Counted from the stretch's first letter, positions 1 through 5,620 are shown. The stretch is 7,011 nucleotides of DNA from Deltaproteobacteria bacterium (GCA_021788685.1 JAJYKH010000143.1:1-7011), one strand, 5' to 3'. A program made the numbers and translations. Notes: generated by a model from the sequence alone, not told the origin.

Positions 1-9
1 TTCCGATCT
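1..9 (+). other. Probable Illumina adapter remnant at contig end
   Basis: The first nine bases, TTCCGATCT, equal the last nine bases of the common Illumina adapter, whose 3' end abuts the insert in reads. Position (exact window start) and orientation both fit untrimmed adapter joined to genomic DNA. A chance match is possible but unlikely at this exact place. Genomic sequence probably begins at base 10. Confidence 0.75.
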
Positions 10-49
10 AAGGCTGAAGGCAAAACCAAAACCACCCCCGGAGGACGGC

Positions 50-886
50 ATGGAATCCCGGTCGACCACCGTGGAAGGGGTCCGGATGCGGTGGGAGGAG
101 CAGGGCGAAGGGCTCCCGGTGGTGCTCATCCACGGCATTCCCACCAATCCCGGCGTTTGGCGGCACATGGTTCCCCTGGTGCGGTACGCCCGCTGCCTGG
201 CCTGGGAGATGGTGGGCTACGGGCTTTCCATTCCCCAAGGGCGGGGGCGGGACATTTCGGTGGCCCGCCAGGCCGAGTACCTGGCCGCCTGGCTCACCGC
301 TTATGGAATCGAGAAAGCGGTGCTGGTGGGCCACGACCTGGGGGGCGGGGTGGCCCAGGTCATGGCGGTCCGGCACCGGGAGCGGGTGGCCGGGCTGGTG
401 CTGGTGAACGCGGTCTGCTACGACTCCTGGCCCATCCCCCGGGTCAGGCTCATGCGCGCCCTGGGTGGCTTGGTCGAAAAGCTTCCCAACCCGTTTCTGT
501 GGCCGGCCTTCGCCCAGCTCATTCTTCAGGGTCATGACCAGTGGCGCCGGGGCTGGGAATCGCTGCCTGTCCACTGGGGGCCTTATGCCCGGGGCGATGC
601 GGCCGAGGCCCTTGTCCGCCAGGTCCGGGCTCTCGATCCCGAAGACACCCTGGCCGTGGCGGGCCGGCTGCCGGAGCTGCGGCTGCCGGCCCGGCTGGTG
701 TGGGGCGCGGCCGACGAGTTTCAGAAAATCGAATACGGCGACCGGCTGGCCGGGGACCTGGCCGCCCCGATCGACCTGGTGCCCGGTGCCCGGCACTTCG
801 TGCCCGAGGACCACCCGGAGCGGGTGGCGGCGGCGATCGAGGAGCTGCTCCGCGAGCTGCGGCTACCGGCTGCCGGGACCGCCTGA
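50..886 (+). CDS. Alpha/beta hydrolase with Asp nucleophile (epoxide hydrolase / haloalkane dehalogenase-like)
   Basis: 278-residue cytoplasmic enzyme of the alpha/beta hydrolase fold; no signal peptide. Visible motifs: the oxyanion-loop HGIP at residues 28-31 followed by W37; the nucleophile elbow GHDLGG at 94-99, which puts Asp96 where lipases have Ser; WGAAD at 218-222 giving a candidate acid Asp222; and GARHF with His249 as the general base. Asp nucleophiles are typical of epoxide hydrolases and haloalkane dehalogenases, but the Trp that usually follows the Asp in those enzymes (HDW) is Leu97 here, so substrate class is open. A cap region lies around residues 125-195. The ATG at 50 is chosen because GGAGG sits five bases upstream (40-44). 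The next gene starts 21 bases after the stop, suggesting an operon. Fold assignment is secure; the exact reaction is not. Confidence 0.93.
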   Translation: MESRSTTVEGVRMRWEEQGEGLPVVLIHGIPTNPGVWRHMVPLVRYARCLAWEMVGYGLSIPQGRGRDISVARQAEYLAAWLTAYGIEKAVLVGHDLGGGVAQVMAVRHRERVAGLVLVNAVCYDSWPIPRVRLMRALGGLVEKLPNPFLWPAFAQLILQGHDQWRRGWESLPVHWGPYARGDAAEALVRQVRALDPEDTLAVAGRLPELRLPARLVWGAADEFQKIEYGDRLAGDLAAPIDLVPGARHFVPEDHPERVAAAIEELLRELRLPAAGTA

Positions 887-907
887 GAACCAGAGAGGGA
901 CGGCTAT

Positions 908-1372
908 ATGGAGCTTCACGCGTGGGGCGCGCTGTACGCCGGGTTCTTCGCCACCCTGGCCATGCTGCTGGCGATGTACGTCTTCGTGCTCCTCCGGCTG
1001 GCCTTCGACATGCCTCGGCTGCTCGGCTTTCTCTTCACCGGCCCCGAGAACCTGCCCGTCGCCTATGTTCTGGGGTTTGGGGGCACCTTCACCATGGGTG
1101 TCCTCTTCGCCTTCTTCTATGCCTTCTTTTTTGCCCAATTCAGGTGGCCCCTCGAATGGGACACCGGCCCCTGGCTCGGCTTGGTGCACGGTCTCGTGGC
1201 CGCCGGCCTGCTCGGCTTCCTGCCTCTGGTTCACCCCCGCATGGGGGAGGGCCGGCCGCTCGGCCGCCCGGGTCCCTTTGGCACCGGGTTCGGGATGCTG
1301 GTTCCTCTCGGGACCATCCTGCTCCACATGCTCTACGGGCTGGTCCTCGGCGCCGTTTACGGCCCGGCCTGA
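908..1372 (+). CDS. Conserved-looking four-helix inner membrane protein, function unknown
   Basis: 154 residues, very hydrophobic, with four predicted transmembrane segments at about 9-32, 51-77, 88-108 and 126-151. Polar residues inside or next to helices include His94 (LVHGL), His109-Pro110 and His140 (LLHMLYG). A Gly/Pro/Arg-rich loop spans about 111-127. The pattern loosely resembles small uncharacterised bacterial membrane families (DUF6789/DUF1440-like), but I cannot assign one. A purine-rich site (GAGAGGGA) precedes the ATG by about seven bases. It follows the hydrolase by 21 bases on the same strand and is probably co-transcribed. No intrinsic terminator is visible in the 95 bases before the convergent glycosidase gene. 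Being a real gene is well supported by codon pattern, ribosome site and helix organisation; function is unknown. Confidence 0.85.
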   Translation: MELHAWGALYAGFFATLAMLLAMYVFVLLRLAFDMPRLLGFLFTGPENLPVAYVLGFGGTFTMGVLFAFFYAFFFAQFRWPLEWDTGPWLGLVHGLVAAGLLGFLPLVHPRMGEGRPLGRPGPFGTGFGMLVPLGTILLHMLYGLVLGAVYGPA

Positions 1373-1467
1373 GGAGGTCGCGGAAAAGGAAGGAGGCTGG
1401 CGTCTAGGGAAGGCTGCCCCGGGGAGGAGCGCCCCCTCGTGGAGGCAATCCACTTCCGCCGCCGGCA

Positions 1468-2670
1468 TCAGGGAGTGAACCGGGTCCCGTCGCAGAGGGC
1501 GTGGAATGCAAGGAGGAAAAGGGCGGCGTTCCAGGACTGGCCGGCCATGCCCATGGGGGCGCCGGTCCGGCCGTGGAGCCATTCGTTGAACTGCCAGCCC
1601 CCGGCCCGGTTGGCCGCGGCCACCCGCTCCATCTCCCGCCAGGCCTGATCGGCCATGCCCAGCCGGTTCAGCAGCAGCACCCAGAAGCCGCCGATGAACG
1701 GCCAGATGCCGCCGTTGTGGTACTGGTGGGGATAGTTCTGCCGGTGGCGCTCCATGTACCGGCGCCAGAGGGGGCTGCCCGGCTCGATGGGCCTAGCCAC
1801 CGCGGGCAGCGGAAAGGGGGCCGCTTCGGAGAAGGCGAGCACGGCGCGGGCCATCCGGGCCGCCCGGGAGGAGGGGGCGAGCCCGGTCAGCGCCGCGAGC
1901 ACATTGCCGAGCAGATCGATCTCTCCGCCCCAGAACGAGAAATTGACGAAGCTGAGGTACAAGTCGGGCGGATGGTCCGCCTGCCGCCGCACGTAGTGGC
2001 CGAGGAGCCGGACGCGCCGGTCGTCGGGCAGGCCGGGGCCGAACGGTGCCAGCAGCTGGTTGGCGTAATCGATGGTTTCGGCGGCGGGAAGGGCGTAGAG
2101 CTTTTTGACCCAGAGCCAGAGGGAATTGGTGGTGAGGACGAACCCGGAGCGGGGCATGATGTCCGCCCAGTCGCTCGCCTCGTTCTGCTGGAGCAGCCGC
2201 CATTGAGGGTGCTCCTGGCAGGCAAGCCACCGAAGCGCCCTCCGGACCGGCAGCTCCAGCGCCTTCCCCAGCGGCCGCCCGGGAACGGACCGGTCGTGGA
2301 AGGCGATGGCGATCAGCCACCAGAGGGTGGCATCGATGCAGCCGGTATACCAGAAATCGGCTTCTCCCGTTTCCGGCTCGACGAAGTTGGGGACTTGGCC
2401 GTTGGCCGCCTGGCAGCGGGCCAGGGTAAGCAGGCCGGCCCGGGCCGTCTCAATGAGGGCGGCGTTGCCGGAGGCGATCATCCCCAGGCCGCAGATGGCC
2501 GCGTCGCGGCCGAAGATGCTGGTGTAGCGGCGGGAGGCGGCCGCCGGCGTCCGGCGCGAGGCCAGGATGCCGGCAGGGGTGGTGTTCTCGTGGAGCAGGT
2601 CGAGGGCGCGGCAGTAGCACTCTTCGAGCAGGTTGCCGCAAGCCGTCCCGGCCGGGGCCGCTAACCCCAT
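1468..2670 (-). CDS. Amylo-alpha-1,6-glucosidase / GH100-like glycosidase
   Basis: 400-residue predicted cytoplasmic glycosidase of the (alpha/alpha)6-barrel type; no signal peptide. Recognisable blocks are YTSIFGRDAAICGLGMIASG (about 49-68), CQAANGQVPNFV (86-97), DFWYTGCIDATLWWLIA (105-121), NEASDWADIMPRSGF (163-177), YHNGGIWPF (317-325) and WQFNEWLHGRTG (359-370). These match the general pattern of glycogen-debranching amylo-alpha-1,6-glucosidases and neutral invertases. Asp56, Asp170 and Glu363 are conserved-looking acids that could be catalytic, by inference only. The frame is open to a TTG at 2691, but ATG 2670 is preferred because a strong GGGAGGA site lies five bases before it, inside the would-be extension. 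No other glycogen or trehalose genes are in the window, so the substrate (alpha-glucan, sucrose or glucosylglycerate-like) is undecided. It follows the Cys-rich secreted gene by 91 bases but has its own candidate promoter. Confidence 0.85.
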   Translation of the reverse strand: MGLAAPAGTACGNLLEECYCRALDLLHENTTPAGILASRRTPAAASRRYTSIFGRDAAICGLGMIASGNAALIETARAGLLTLARCQAANGQVPNFVEPETGEADFWYTGCIDATLWWLIAIAFHDRSVPGRPLGKALELPVRRALRWLACQEHPQWRLLQQNEASDWADIMPRSGFVLTTNSLWLWVKKLYALPAAETIDYANQLLAPFGPGLPDDRRVRLLGHYVRRQADHPPDLYLSFVNFSFWGGEIDLLGNVLAALTGLAPSSRAARMARAVLAFSEAAPFPLPAVARPIEPGSPLWRRYMERHRQNYPHQYHNGGIWPFIGGFWVLLLNRLGMADQAWREMERVAAANRAGGWQFNEWLHGRTGAPMGMAGQSWNAALFLLAFHALCDGTRFTP

Positions 2671-2712
2671 GATTTCCTCCCAAATAGGCAAAAATGCGCC
2701 ATTTCGGGCGGC

Positions 2713-2742
2713 ATTCTACCCGTCGGCCCCTGGACCCAGCAA
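2713..2742 (-). promoter_or_regulatory. Candidate sigma70 promoter for the glycosidase gene
   Basis: On the minus strand, TTGCTG (2737-2742) and TAGAAT (2713-2718; five of six matches to TATAAT) are separated by 18 bases, about 43 bases before the ATG at 2670. The -10 is good and the -35 is weak (three of six). It suggests that the glycosidase gene can be transcribed independently of the gene upstream. Confidence 0.35.
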
Positions 2743-2761
2743 GGGAATTCCGAGTGTGCGG

Positions 2762-3181
2762 CTACCGGTGGGCGTCGCCGATCACTTGCTGCTTGGTGCG
2801 GCGGCAGACGTTCTCGGTCTGGTCGAAGACGTCGCAGGAGGTGCGCACGAAGGCGTGCTGGCCGGGCACGAATTCGCAGGTGGTGGCGAAAAAGCAGGTG
2901 TTGCTGAAGCTGTCCCAGTGCTGGCATTCCTCGACGCAGGCGAGGCGGCCGTAGCGGTAGGTCTTCCGCTCATACAGGCACTTCTGCTCGAACTGGTCCC
3001 AGAACTGGCAGTCGGTGAGCTTGATCACCTGGGGCTCCGCCCGTTCGACGCACCGGACGGTCAGGTCGTCCGCCGAGTAGCTTTCCCCAGCGCCGAGCAC
3101 GACCTCCCGGCCCCAGGCCGGCAAGGCGGCGGCGCACAGGGCCGCGGTGAGGAAAAAGAATGCGGATGCAACGCGCTTCAT
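2762..3181 (-). CDS. Secreted cysteine-rich repeat protein, function unknown
   Basis: 139 residues with a Sec signal peptide: K2-R3, a hydrophobic core to about residue 20 and a likely cut after Gly24 (AWG). The mature chain has nine Cys at 44, 58, 68, 82, 86, 96, 102, 116 and 126. Three copies of C-x2-[FW]-D-x5-C occur at 58-68, 86-96 and 116-126, spaced 28-30 residues apart; C-x13-C precedes the first and third. This suggests a periplasmic or extracellular disulfide-bonded repeat protein, though the odd Cys number leaves one unpaired or ligand-bound. I do not recognise the family. The start at 3181 is chosen because it begins the signal peptide and has AAGGAG eight bases upstream; an open extension to 3406 lacks coding character. 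It is divergent from the entericidin-like gene and upstream of the glycosidase. Confidence 0.85.
   Translation of the reverse strand: MKRVASAFFFLTAALCAAALPAWGREVVLGAGESYSADDLTVRCVERAEPQVIKLTDCQFWDQFEQKCLYERKTYRYGRLACVEECQHWDSFSNTCFFATTCEFVPGQHAFVRTSCDVFDQTENVCRRTKQQVIGDAHR
2804..3010 (-). repeat. Three protein-level repeats C-x2-[FW]-D-x5-C
   Basis: Residues 58-68 (CQFWDQFEQKC), 86-96 (CQHWDSFSNTC) and 116-126 (CDVFDQTENVC) of the secreted protein share Cys1, aromatic 4, Asp5 and Cys11. Spacing between first cysteines is 28 and then 30 residues. The third copy is the most diverged. The repetition is visible in protein rather than as exact DNA repeats, indicating old duplication. Confidence 0.8.
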
Positions 3182-3220
3182 GGCCAATTCTCCTTGTCCG
3201 GTGTTCCAGCAACCCGGGCC

Positions 3221-3249
3221 ATGATGATGAAACCGGCCGCGTTTGTCCA
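3221..3249 (-). promoter_or_regulatory. Weak candidate promoter for the Cys-rich secreted protein
   Basis: Minus-strand TGGACA (3244-3249; five of six to TTGACA) and CATCAT (3221-3226; four of six to TATAAT) are 17 bases apart. The implied start site would lie about 33 bases before the ATG at 3181. The -10 is poor, and this is the best pair found by eye, so treat it as tentative. Confidence 0.2.
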
Positions 3250-3305
3250 CGTCTTTTTTTCTCGGGAGGACGGCGGGAGCGGATTTCCTGACAATCAAAT
3301 ACCCC

Positions 3306-3335
3306 TTGTCTTCCTGAAAAATTTCCCCATATACT
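3306..3335 (+). promoter_or_regulatory. Candidate promoter of the entericidin-like gene
   Basis: TTGTCT (3306-3311) and TATACT (3330-3335) are separated by 18 bases. TATACT matches TATAAT at five of six and also equals the core of the sigmaS-preferred CTATACT, although the base before it is A rather than C. The implied leader is about 87 bases with a GC-rich stretch, including GGGG-TCCTG-CCCC at about 3358-3370. E. coli entericidin B is known to depend on sigmaS, which fits. Confidence 0.45.
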
Positions 3336-3428
3336 TGAAGTGGTACGAATGGGCGGCGGGGTCCTGCCCCGGAGGGCCGGCCGCTGTCGGCAGCCATCGA
3401 TTCCACTCATACGACCAGGAGGAAGGAC

Positions 3429-3560
3429 ATGAAGAGGATCACCACCTTATTGCTGGGCATGGCCTTATTGGCGGCTTCCCTGCAGGCCTGCCACACCGTT
3501 CGCGGTGCGGGGGAGGATGTGCAGCAGGGGGGGCGGGCAATCGAGAAATCGACCGAGTGA
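3429..3560 (+). CDS. Entericidin-like small lipoprotein
   Basis: 43-residue lipoprotein precursor. Lys2-Arg3 and a Leu/Ala-rich core are followed by the lipobox L18-Q19-A20-C21, so Cys21 would be lipidated, leaving a 23-residue mature peptide. The mature sequence C-H-T-V-R-G-A-G-E-D-V-Q-Q-G-G closely follows the C-N-T-x-R-G-x-G-E-D-I pattern of E. coli EcnA/EcnB. In E. coli, EcnB is described as a bacteriolytic stationary-phase toxin lipoprotein and EcnA as its antidote; many other bacteria carry a single copy of unclear role, as here, so I give no A/B symbol. AGGAGG (3417-3422) sits six bases before the ATG. The gene is a stand-alone unit with its own promoter and terminator. Confidence 0.92.
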   Translation: MKRITTLLLGMALLAASLQACHTVRGAGEDVQQGGRAIEKSTE

Positions 3561-3583
3561 CCGCCGCTCCTTAAGAATGCGCC

Positions 3584-3612
3584 AAGGCCCGGTCCGCCGG
3601 GCCTTTTGCTTT
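3584..3612 (+). terminator. Intrinsic terminator of the entericidin-like gene
   Basis: A perfect 9-bp stem, AAGGCCCGG (3584-3592) with CCGGGCCTT (3597-3605), has a TCCG tetraloop and continues into a T-rich tail TTGCTTT (3606-3612). It lies 23 bases after the stop codon. The stem and tail are typical of a rho-independent terminator. Confidence 0.88.
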
Positions 3613-3703
3613 CAGTCGGGGGGCCTGCCGGACCTCCTCCCCGCTCCCATGCCGGACCACTTTTCGGTGATGGTCCCGAAACGAGGCAGGGCTCCTGGCG
3701 GAG

Positions 3704-3728
3704 GAAAATGAGCGGCACCTGCGCCACC
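3704..3728 (-). terminator. Weak candidate terminator after the hemerythrin gene
   Basis: On the minus strand, GGTGGC pairs with GCCGCT (six pairs, two of them G-U) across a six-base loop, followed by CATTTTCC. It begins about 28 bases after the stop codon. The stem is short and the T-run is only four bases, so function is uncertain. Confidence 0.25.
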
Positions 3729-3755
3729 GGAAACCGCCGCCCGGACACGCGAGGG

Positions 3756-4181
3756 CTAGAGGGCTTCCATCTGCCGCTTCTTGACCATCTCGTAATCCCT
3801 GCCCAGCTCTTCCAGGTCCTTCCTGGGCAGGTACTTGCGGACCCAGCGGAAGATGTCCTCCTCTTCCTCCTTCAGGTGATGCTCCGTGAATTCTTCCAGG
3901 ATTTCGTACTTCACGGCCCATCGTTTGTGGTCGTGCGGAAAGTTCTCCAGGGCGGCGAGCATGAAGGAGATGACGTAGTGCTCCTCCTCCGCCTCGGCGG
4001 CAGCATCCCCCACCTCTTCCTTATCGAGGATGTGGTTGAGGAAGTAGAGCTCCTCGTTCCGGTGGTGCACCTCCAGGTTCTTCCGCAGGCCCCCGAACCG
4101 CTGCTTCTCGTGGCCGGCCTTTTGGAGCAGAAACCGGATCTCCCCGTGGTGCTTCAGCAGGGCGTCGACGATGTCCATCAT
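3756..4181 (-). CDS. Hemerythrin HHE domain protein
   Basis: 141-residue soluble, highly charged protein made of one hemerythrin-type four-helix domain, expected to bind a non-haem di-iron centre. Candidate ligands sit in the expected order: His12 (KHHGEIR), His39 with Glu43 (EVHHRNEE), His68 (EEEHYVIS), and His101 with Glu105 (EHHLKEEEED). There is no signal peptide or membrane helix and no fused signalling domain, so it is a cytoplasmic single-domain member. Family roles include O2, NO or iron handling; which applies here cannot be told. There are tandem ATGs at 4181 and 4178; a GGGGGG run six bases before the first supports it. The gene lies 193 bases downstream of the hpnM-like gene on the same strand, with its own candidate promoter between them. 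Confidence 0.92.
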   Translation of the reverse strand: MMDIVDALLKHHGEIRFLLQKAGHEKQRFGGLRKNLEVHHRNEELYFLNHILDKEEVGDAAAEAEEEHYVISFMLAALENFPHDHKRWAVKYEILEEFTEHHLKEEEEDIFRWVRKYLPRKDLEELGRDYEMVKKRQMEAL

Positions 4182-4232
4182 GTGTTTCCCCCCTTTCTGT
4201 CCGTGAAGTTGAAGAGCAGGTCTTTTGACTTC

Positions 4233-4262
4233 AGTGTAGCAAAGGCGTGGGGATCTTTTCCA
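4233..4262 (-). promoter_or_regulatory. Extended -10 promoter candidate for the hemerythrin gene
   Basis: The minus strand carries TGCTACACT, with TACACT at 4233-4238 and TGC at 4239-4241: an extended -10, also reading as TG-CTACACT, close to the sigmaS preference TG-CTATACT. A weak -35 TGGAAA (4257-4262) lies 18 bases upstream. The implied leader is about 45 bases. The ten bases TGCTACACTG recur upstream of the hpnM-like gene at 5245-5254. Confidence 0.5.
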
Positions 4263-4308
4263 TTTTGGACGATGCCGGATGGTCGTGCTGAGAGGCCGAG
4301 CAATCGAG

Positions 4309-4322
4309 CATCAACGTCGATG
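4309..4322. promoter_or_regulatory. 14-bp imperfect palindrome upstream of the hemerythrin promoter
   Basis: CATCAACGTCGATG reads nearly the same on both strands (six of seven base pairs symmetric). It lies about 70 bases upstream of the candidate hemerythrin -10 box and 53 bases past the hpnM-like stop. It could be a dimeric-regulator site; I do not recognise the regulator, and chance is possible. Confidence 0.25.
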
Positions 4323-4374
4323 GGGACCGACCATACCAAAATCAAAGCTCGATATTGGACGTCCGTCTGTTCCC

Positions 4375-4995
4375 TTACTGTCCGGGTGCCCTGCCTCCGG
4401 TCAGCTTGGCGATCTTTTCGTCGATGGAGGCCAGAAGCCCGGCAACCCCTTTCTTCTCGAGAACTTCCACGAACTGGGTGCGGGTGAGGGCGAGCTGGCT
4501 GACCCCGTCGACACGGATGTCGGCAATCAGCCAACCGGCCCCGCTCCGAACCATCCGGTAGTCGAAAACGACCTTTTTGCCGTCTTGAGTGGTGAAGGTG
4601 CTGACCACGTCTGCAATGTGGTCTGCCGGCTTCGGAAGCTCCGGCGGGGAGAAGGACTCGTTGTGAAAGGCGTCGAAGTTGCTGGCGTAGGAGGTGATCG
4701 TCCACTCCCGGTATTTGTCCAGGTAGCTCTTCTGCTGGGACGGGTCCATTTCCGCCCAGAACCGGCCAGCGGCGGTGCGGGCCATGAGCGGTAAGGCAAA
4801 GGTCTGGTCGATGACCGGGGCCAGGATCTTATACCGGCCTTGCAGCCCGAGCTTGGCGCCGCCGTGCATGGACTGAAGAAGGCCCTGATTGAGCCGGGTC
4901 ACCTGCTCTTCCGGGCCAGGGGCCTGGGCCATGGCCGCCGGCAGGGCGCAGCAGAGGACAAGCAGCAGGACGATCATCGCTTTTGGCAGGGTCAT
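4375..4995 (-). CDS. hpnM: HpnM/MlaC (Ttg2D) family periplasmic lipid-transport protein
   Basis: 206-residue exported protein. The signal peptide has Lys5, a Leu/Val core at 8-18 and a probable cut after Ala23 (AMA). The mature region follows the MlaC/Ttg2D pattern: RYKILAPVIDQTFALPLMAR, then W-A-E-M-D-P-S-Q-Q, the helix with Y-R-E-W-T-I-T-S-Y-A-S-N-F-D, VVFDYRMVRSGAGWLIADI, and the DGVSQLALTRTQF block near the C-terminus. MlaC proteins ferry phospholipid across the periplasm; HpnM is the paralogue found in hopanoid gene sets. With squalene-hopene cyclase divergent next door and no mla transport genes in the window, HpnM is preferred, but the two are hard to separate by eye. The ATG at 4995 is chosen for its signal peptide and GAGGAGG five bases upstream, rejecting an open extension to 5064. 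No terminator is visible before the hemerythrin gene, so read-through is possible. Confidence 0.85.
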   Translation of the reverse strand: MTLPKAMIVLLLVLCCALPAAMAQAPGPEEQVTRLNQGLLQSMHGGAKLGLQGRYKILAPVIDQTFALPLMARTAAGRFWAEMDPSQQKSYLDKYREWTITSYASNFDAFHNESFSPPELPKPADHIADVVSTFTTQDGKKVVFDYRMVRSGAGWLIADIRVDGVSQLALTRTQFVEVLEKKGVAGLLASIDEKIAKLTGGRAPGQ

Positions 4996-5162
4996 ACGGG
5001 CCTCCTCGTAAGCGGTCGCAAGGCTCCCCATCTTCCTATTGTCATCGGCCTGCTCGCGGAGCACCAGTCCAGCTCGCAGGCCTCTTTGCCGGCCCTGCCG
5101 CGGACGCTCATCGCTGGATCTGGGGCACCTGCGGCCGCTTACAAAACCGGGAATGGATTGAC

Positions 5163-5217
5163 CTCCGGGGCTTTTACCCTTGATCGGTTACGTCTCCTCG
5201 GGGGGATTCCCCGGAGA
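5163..5217 (-). promoter_or_regulatory. Mutually exclusive hairpins in the hpnM-like leader
   Basis: CCCCGGAG (5209-5216) can pair either with CTCCGGGG (5163-5170; eight perfect pairs) or locally with TCTCC/GGGG (5193-5197 and 5200-5203) using 5209-5217, giving nine pairs with a two-base bulge and a GGATT loop. On the minus strand this would lie near the 5' end of the long leader of the hpnM-like transcript. No T-run follows, so it is not a plain terminator. I do not recognise a known riboswitch. GC-rich DNA makes such pairings easy, so function is uncertain. Confidence 0.35.
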
Positions 5218-5245
5218 ACAGGTGGAGAGAATAGAGAATGAAGAC

Positions 5246-5273
5246 AGTGTAGCACAGAAAAGCGAACGGACAA
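5246..5273 (-). promoter_or_regulatory. Extended -10 promoter candidate for the hpnM-like gene
   Basis: The minus strand carries TTGTCC (5268-5273; four of six to TTGACA), then 16 bases, then TACACT (5246-5251) preceded by TGC, an extended -10. The element TGCTACACTG is identical to that upstream of the hemerythrin gene. The implied leader to the ATG at 4995 is about 245 bases and includes the inverted repeats. Confidence 0.45.
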
Positions 5274-5385
5274 TCGCCATTGCGGCACCCCTTCCACAAA
5301 TTTCCGGTGATCGATCTTTGCAGCCATGACCGGGGACCTGACTCGCCGGAGCGACATCCTGCCTTGCTGCCACTCCCAACCCTTC

Positions 5386-5415
5386 TTGACAAGAAAACCG
5401 GGGAAAACCTAACCT
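5386..5415 (+). promoter_or_regulatory. Candidate promoter for shc
   Basis: A perfect -35 TTGACA (5386-5391) is followed after 18 bases by TAACCT (5410-5415), a weak -10 with three of six matches. The implied leader to the ATG at 5635 is about 210 bases. The -35 is striking in this GC-rich setting, but the weak -10 keeps confidence low. Confidence 0.35.
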
Positions 5416-5602
5416 GTAGATATCTCACTGCGCGTTGTGAATGCGTGCGGCGGAAGAGCGAGGTTTCGCAATCACCTTCTCAGTCGGGCGGGCAAAACGA
5501 GAAAACAACAGGTTCCATAACGTGGCCCGTCGGATTCGCGGCTCCTTGCGAGGCCGACAATGATCCGAGAATTCCCGCTGGGCCGCATGGCGACCTTAAG
5601 GG

Positions 5603-5620
5603 GGCAGCCGTCCGGCTGCC
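5603..5620 (+). promoter_or_regulatory. Hairpin abutting the shc ribosome site
   Basis: A perfect 7-bp stem, GGCAGCC (5603-5609) and GGCTGCC (5614-5620), encloses a GTCC tetraloop. It is immediately followed by the GGGGGG run (5621-5626) that would serve as the ribosome site for the ATG at 5635. It may stabilise the mRNA or tune initiation. If translation instead began at 5560 or 5587 the hairpin would be coding. Confidence 0.4.

Noticed and set aside
1373..1395. GAGGAGG just after the membrane-protein stop as a ribosome site for a further gene
   Set aside because: No start codon at suitable spacing and no open frame follows.
1373..1467. Terminator between the convergent membrane-protein and glycosidase genes
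   Set aside because: Small GC-rich inverted repeats such as GTGGA/TCCAC (1439-1453) exist, but none is followed by a T-run on either strand.
465..1478. 337-codon plus-strand frame overlapping both the hydrolase and the membrane protein
   Set aside because: Ser/Arg/Pro/Trp-rich shadow; the two real frames have catalytic motifs, membrane helices and ribosome sites.
1501..2664. 387-codon plus-strand frame opposite the glycosidase
   Set aside because: Low-complexity Gly/Ala/Pro/Glu product without motifs; the minus-strand frame has conserved glycosidase blocks and a strong ribosome site.
3182..3406. N-terminal extension of the Cys-rich secreted protein to 3406
   Set aside because: It would bury the signal peptide inside the protein; the ATG at 3181 has a proper ribosome site and begins with K-R plus a hydrophobic core.
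4301..4317. Possible FNR/Dnr-type site near ATCAA upstream of the hemerythrin gene
   Set aside because: Only one half-site resembles TTGAT-N4-ATCAA; the other arm does not match.
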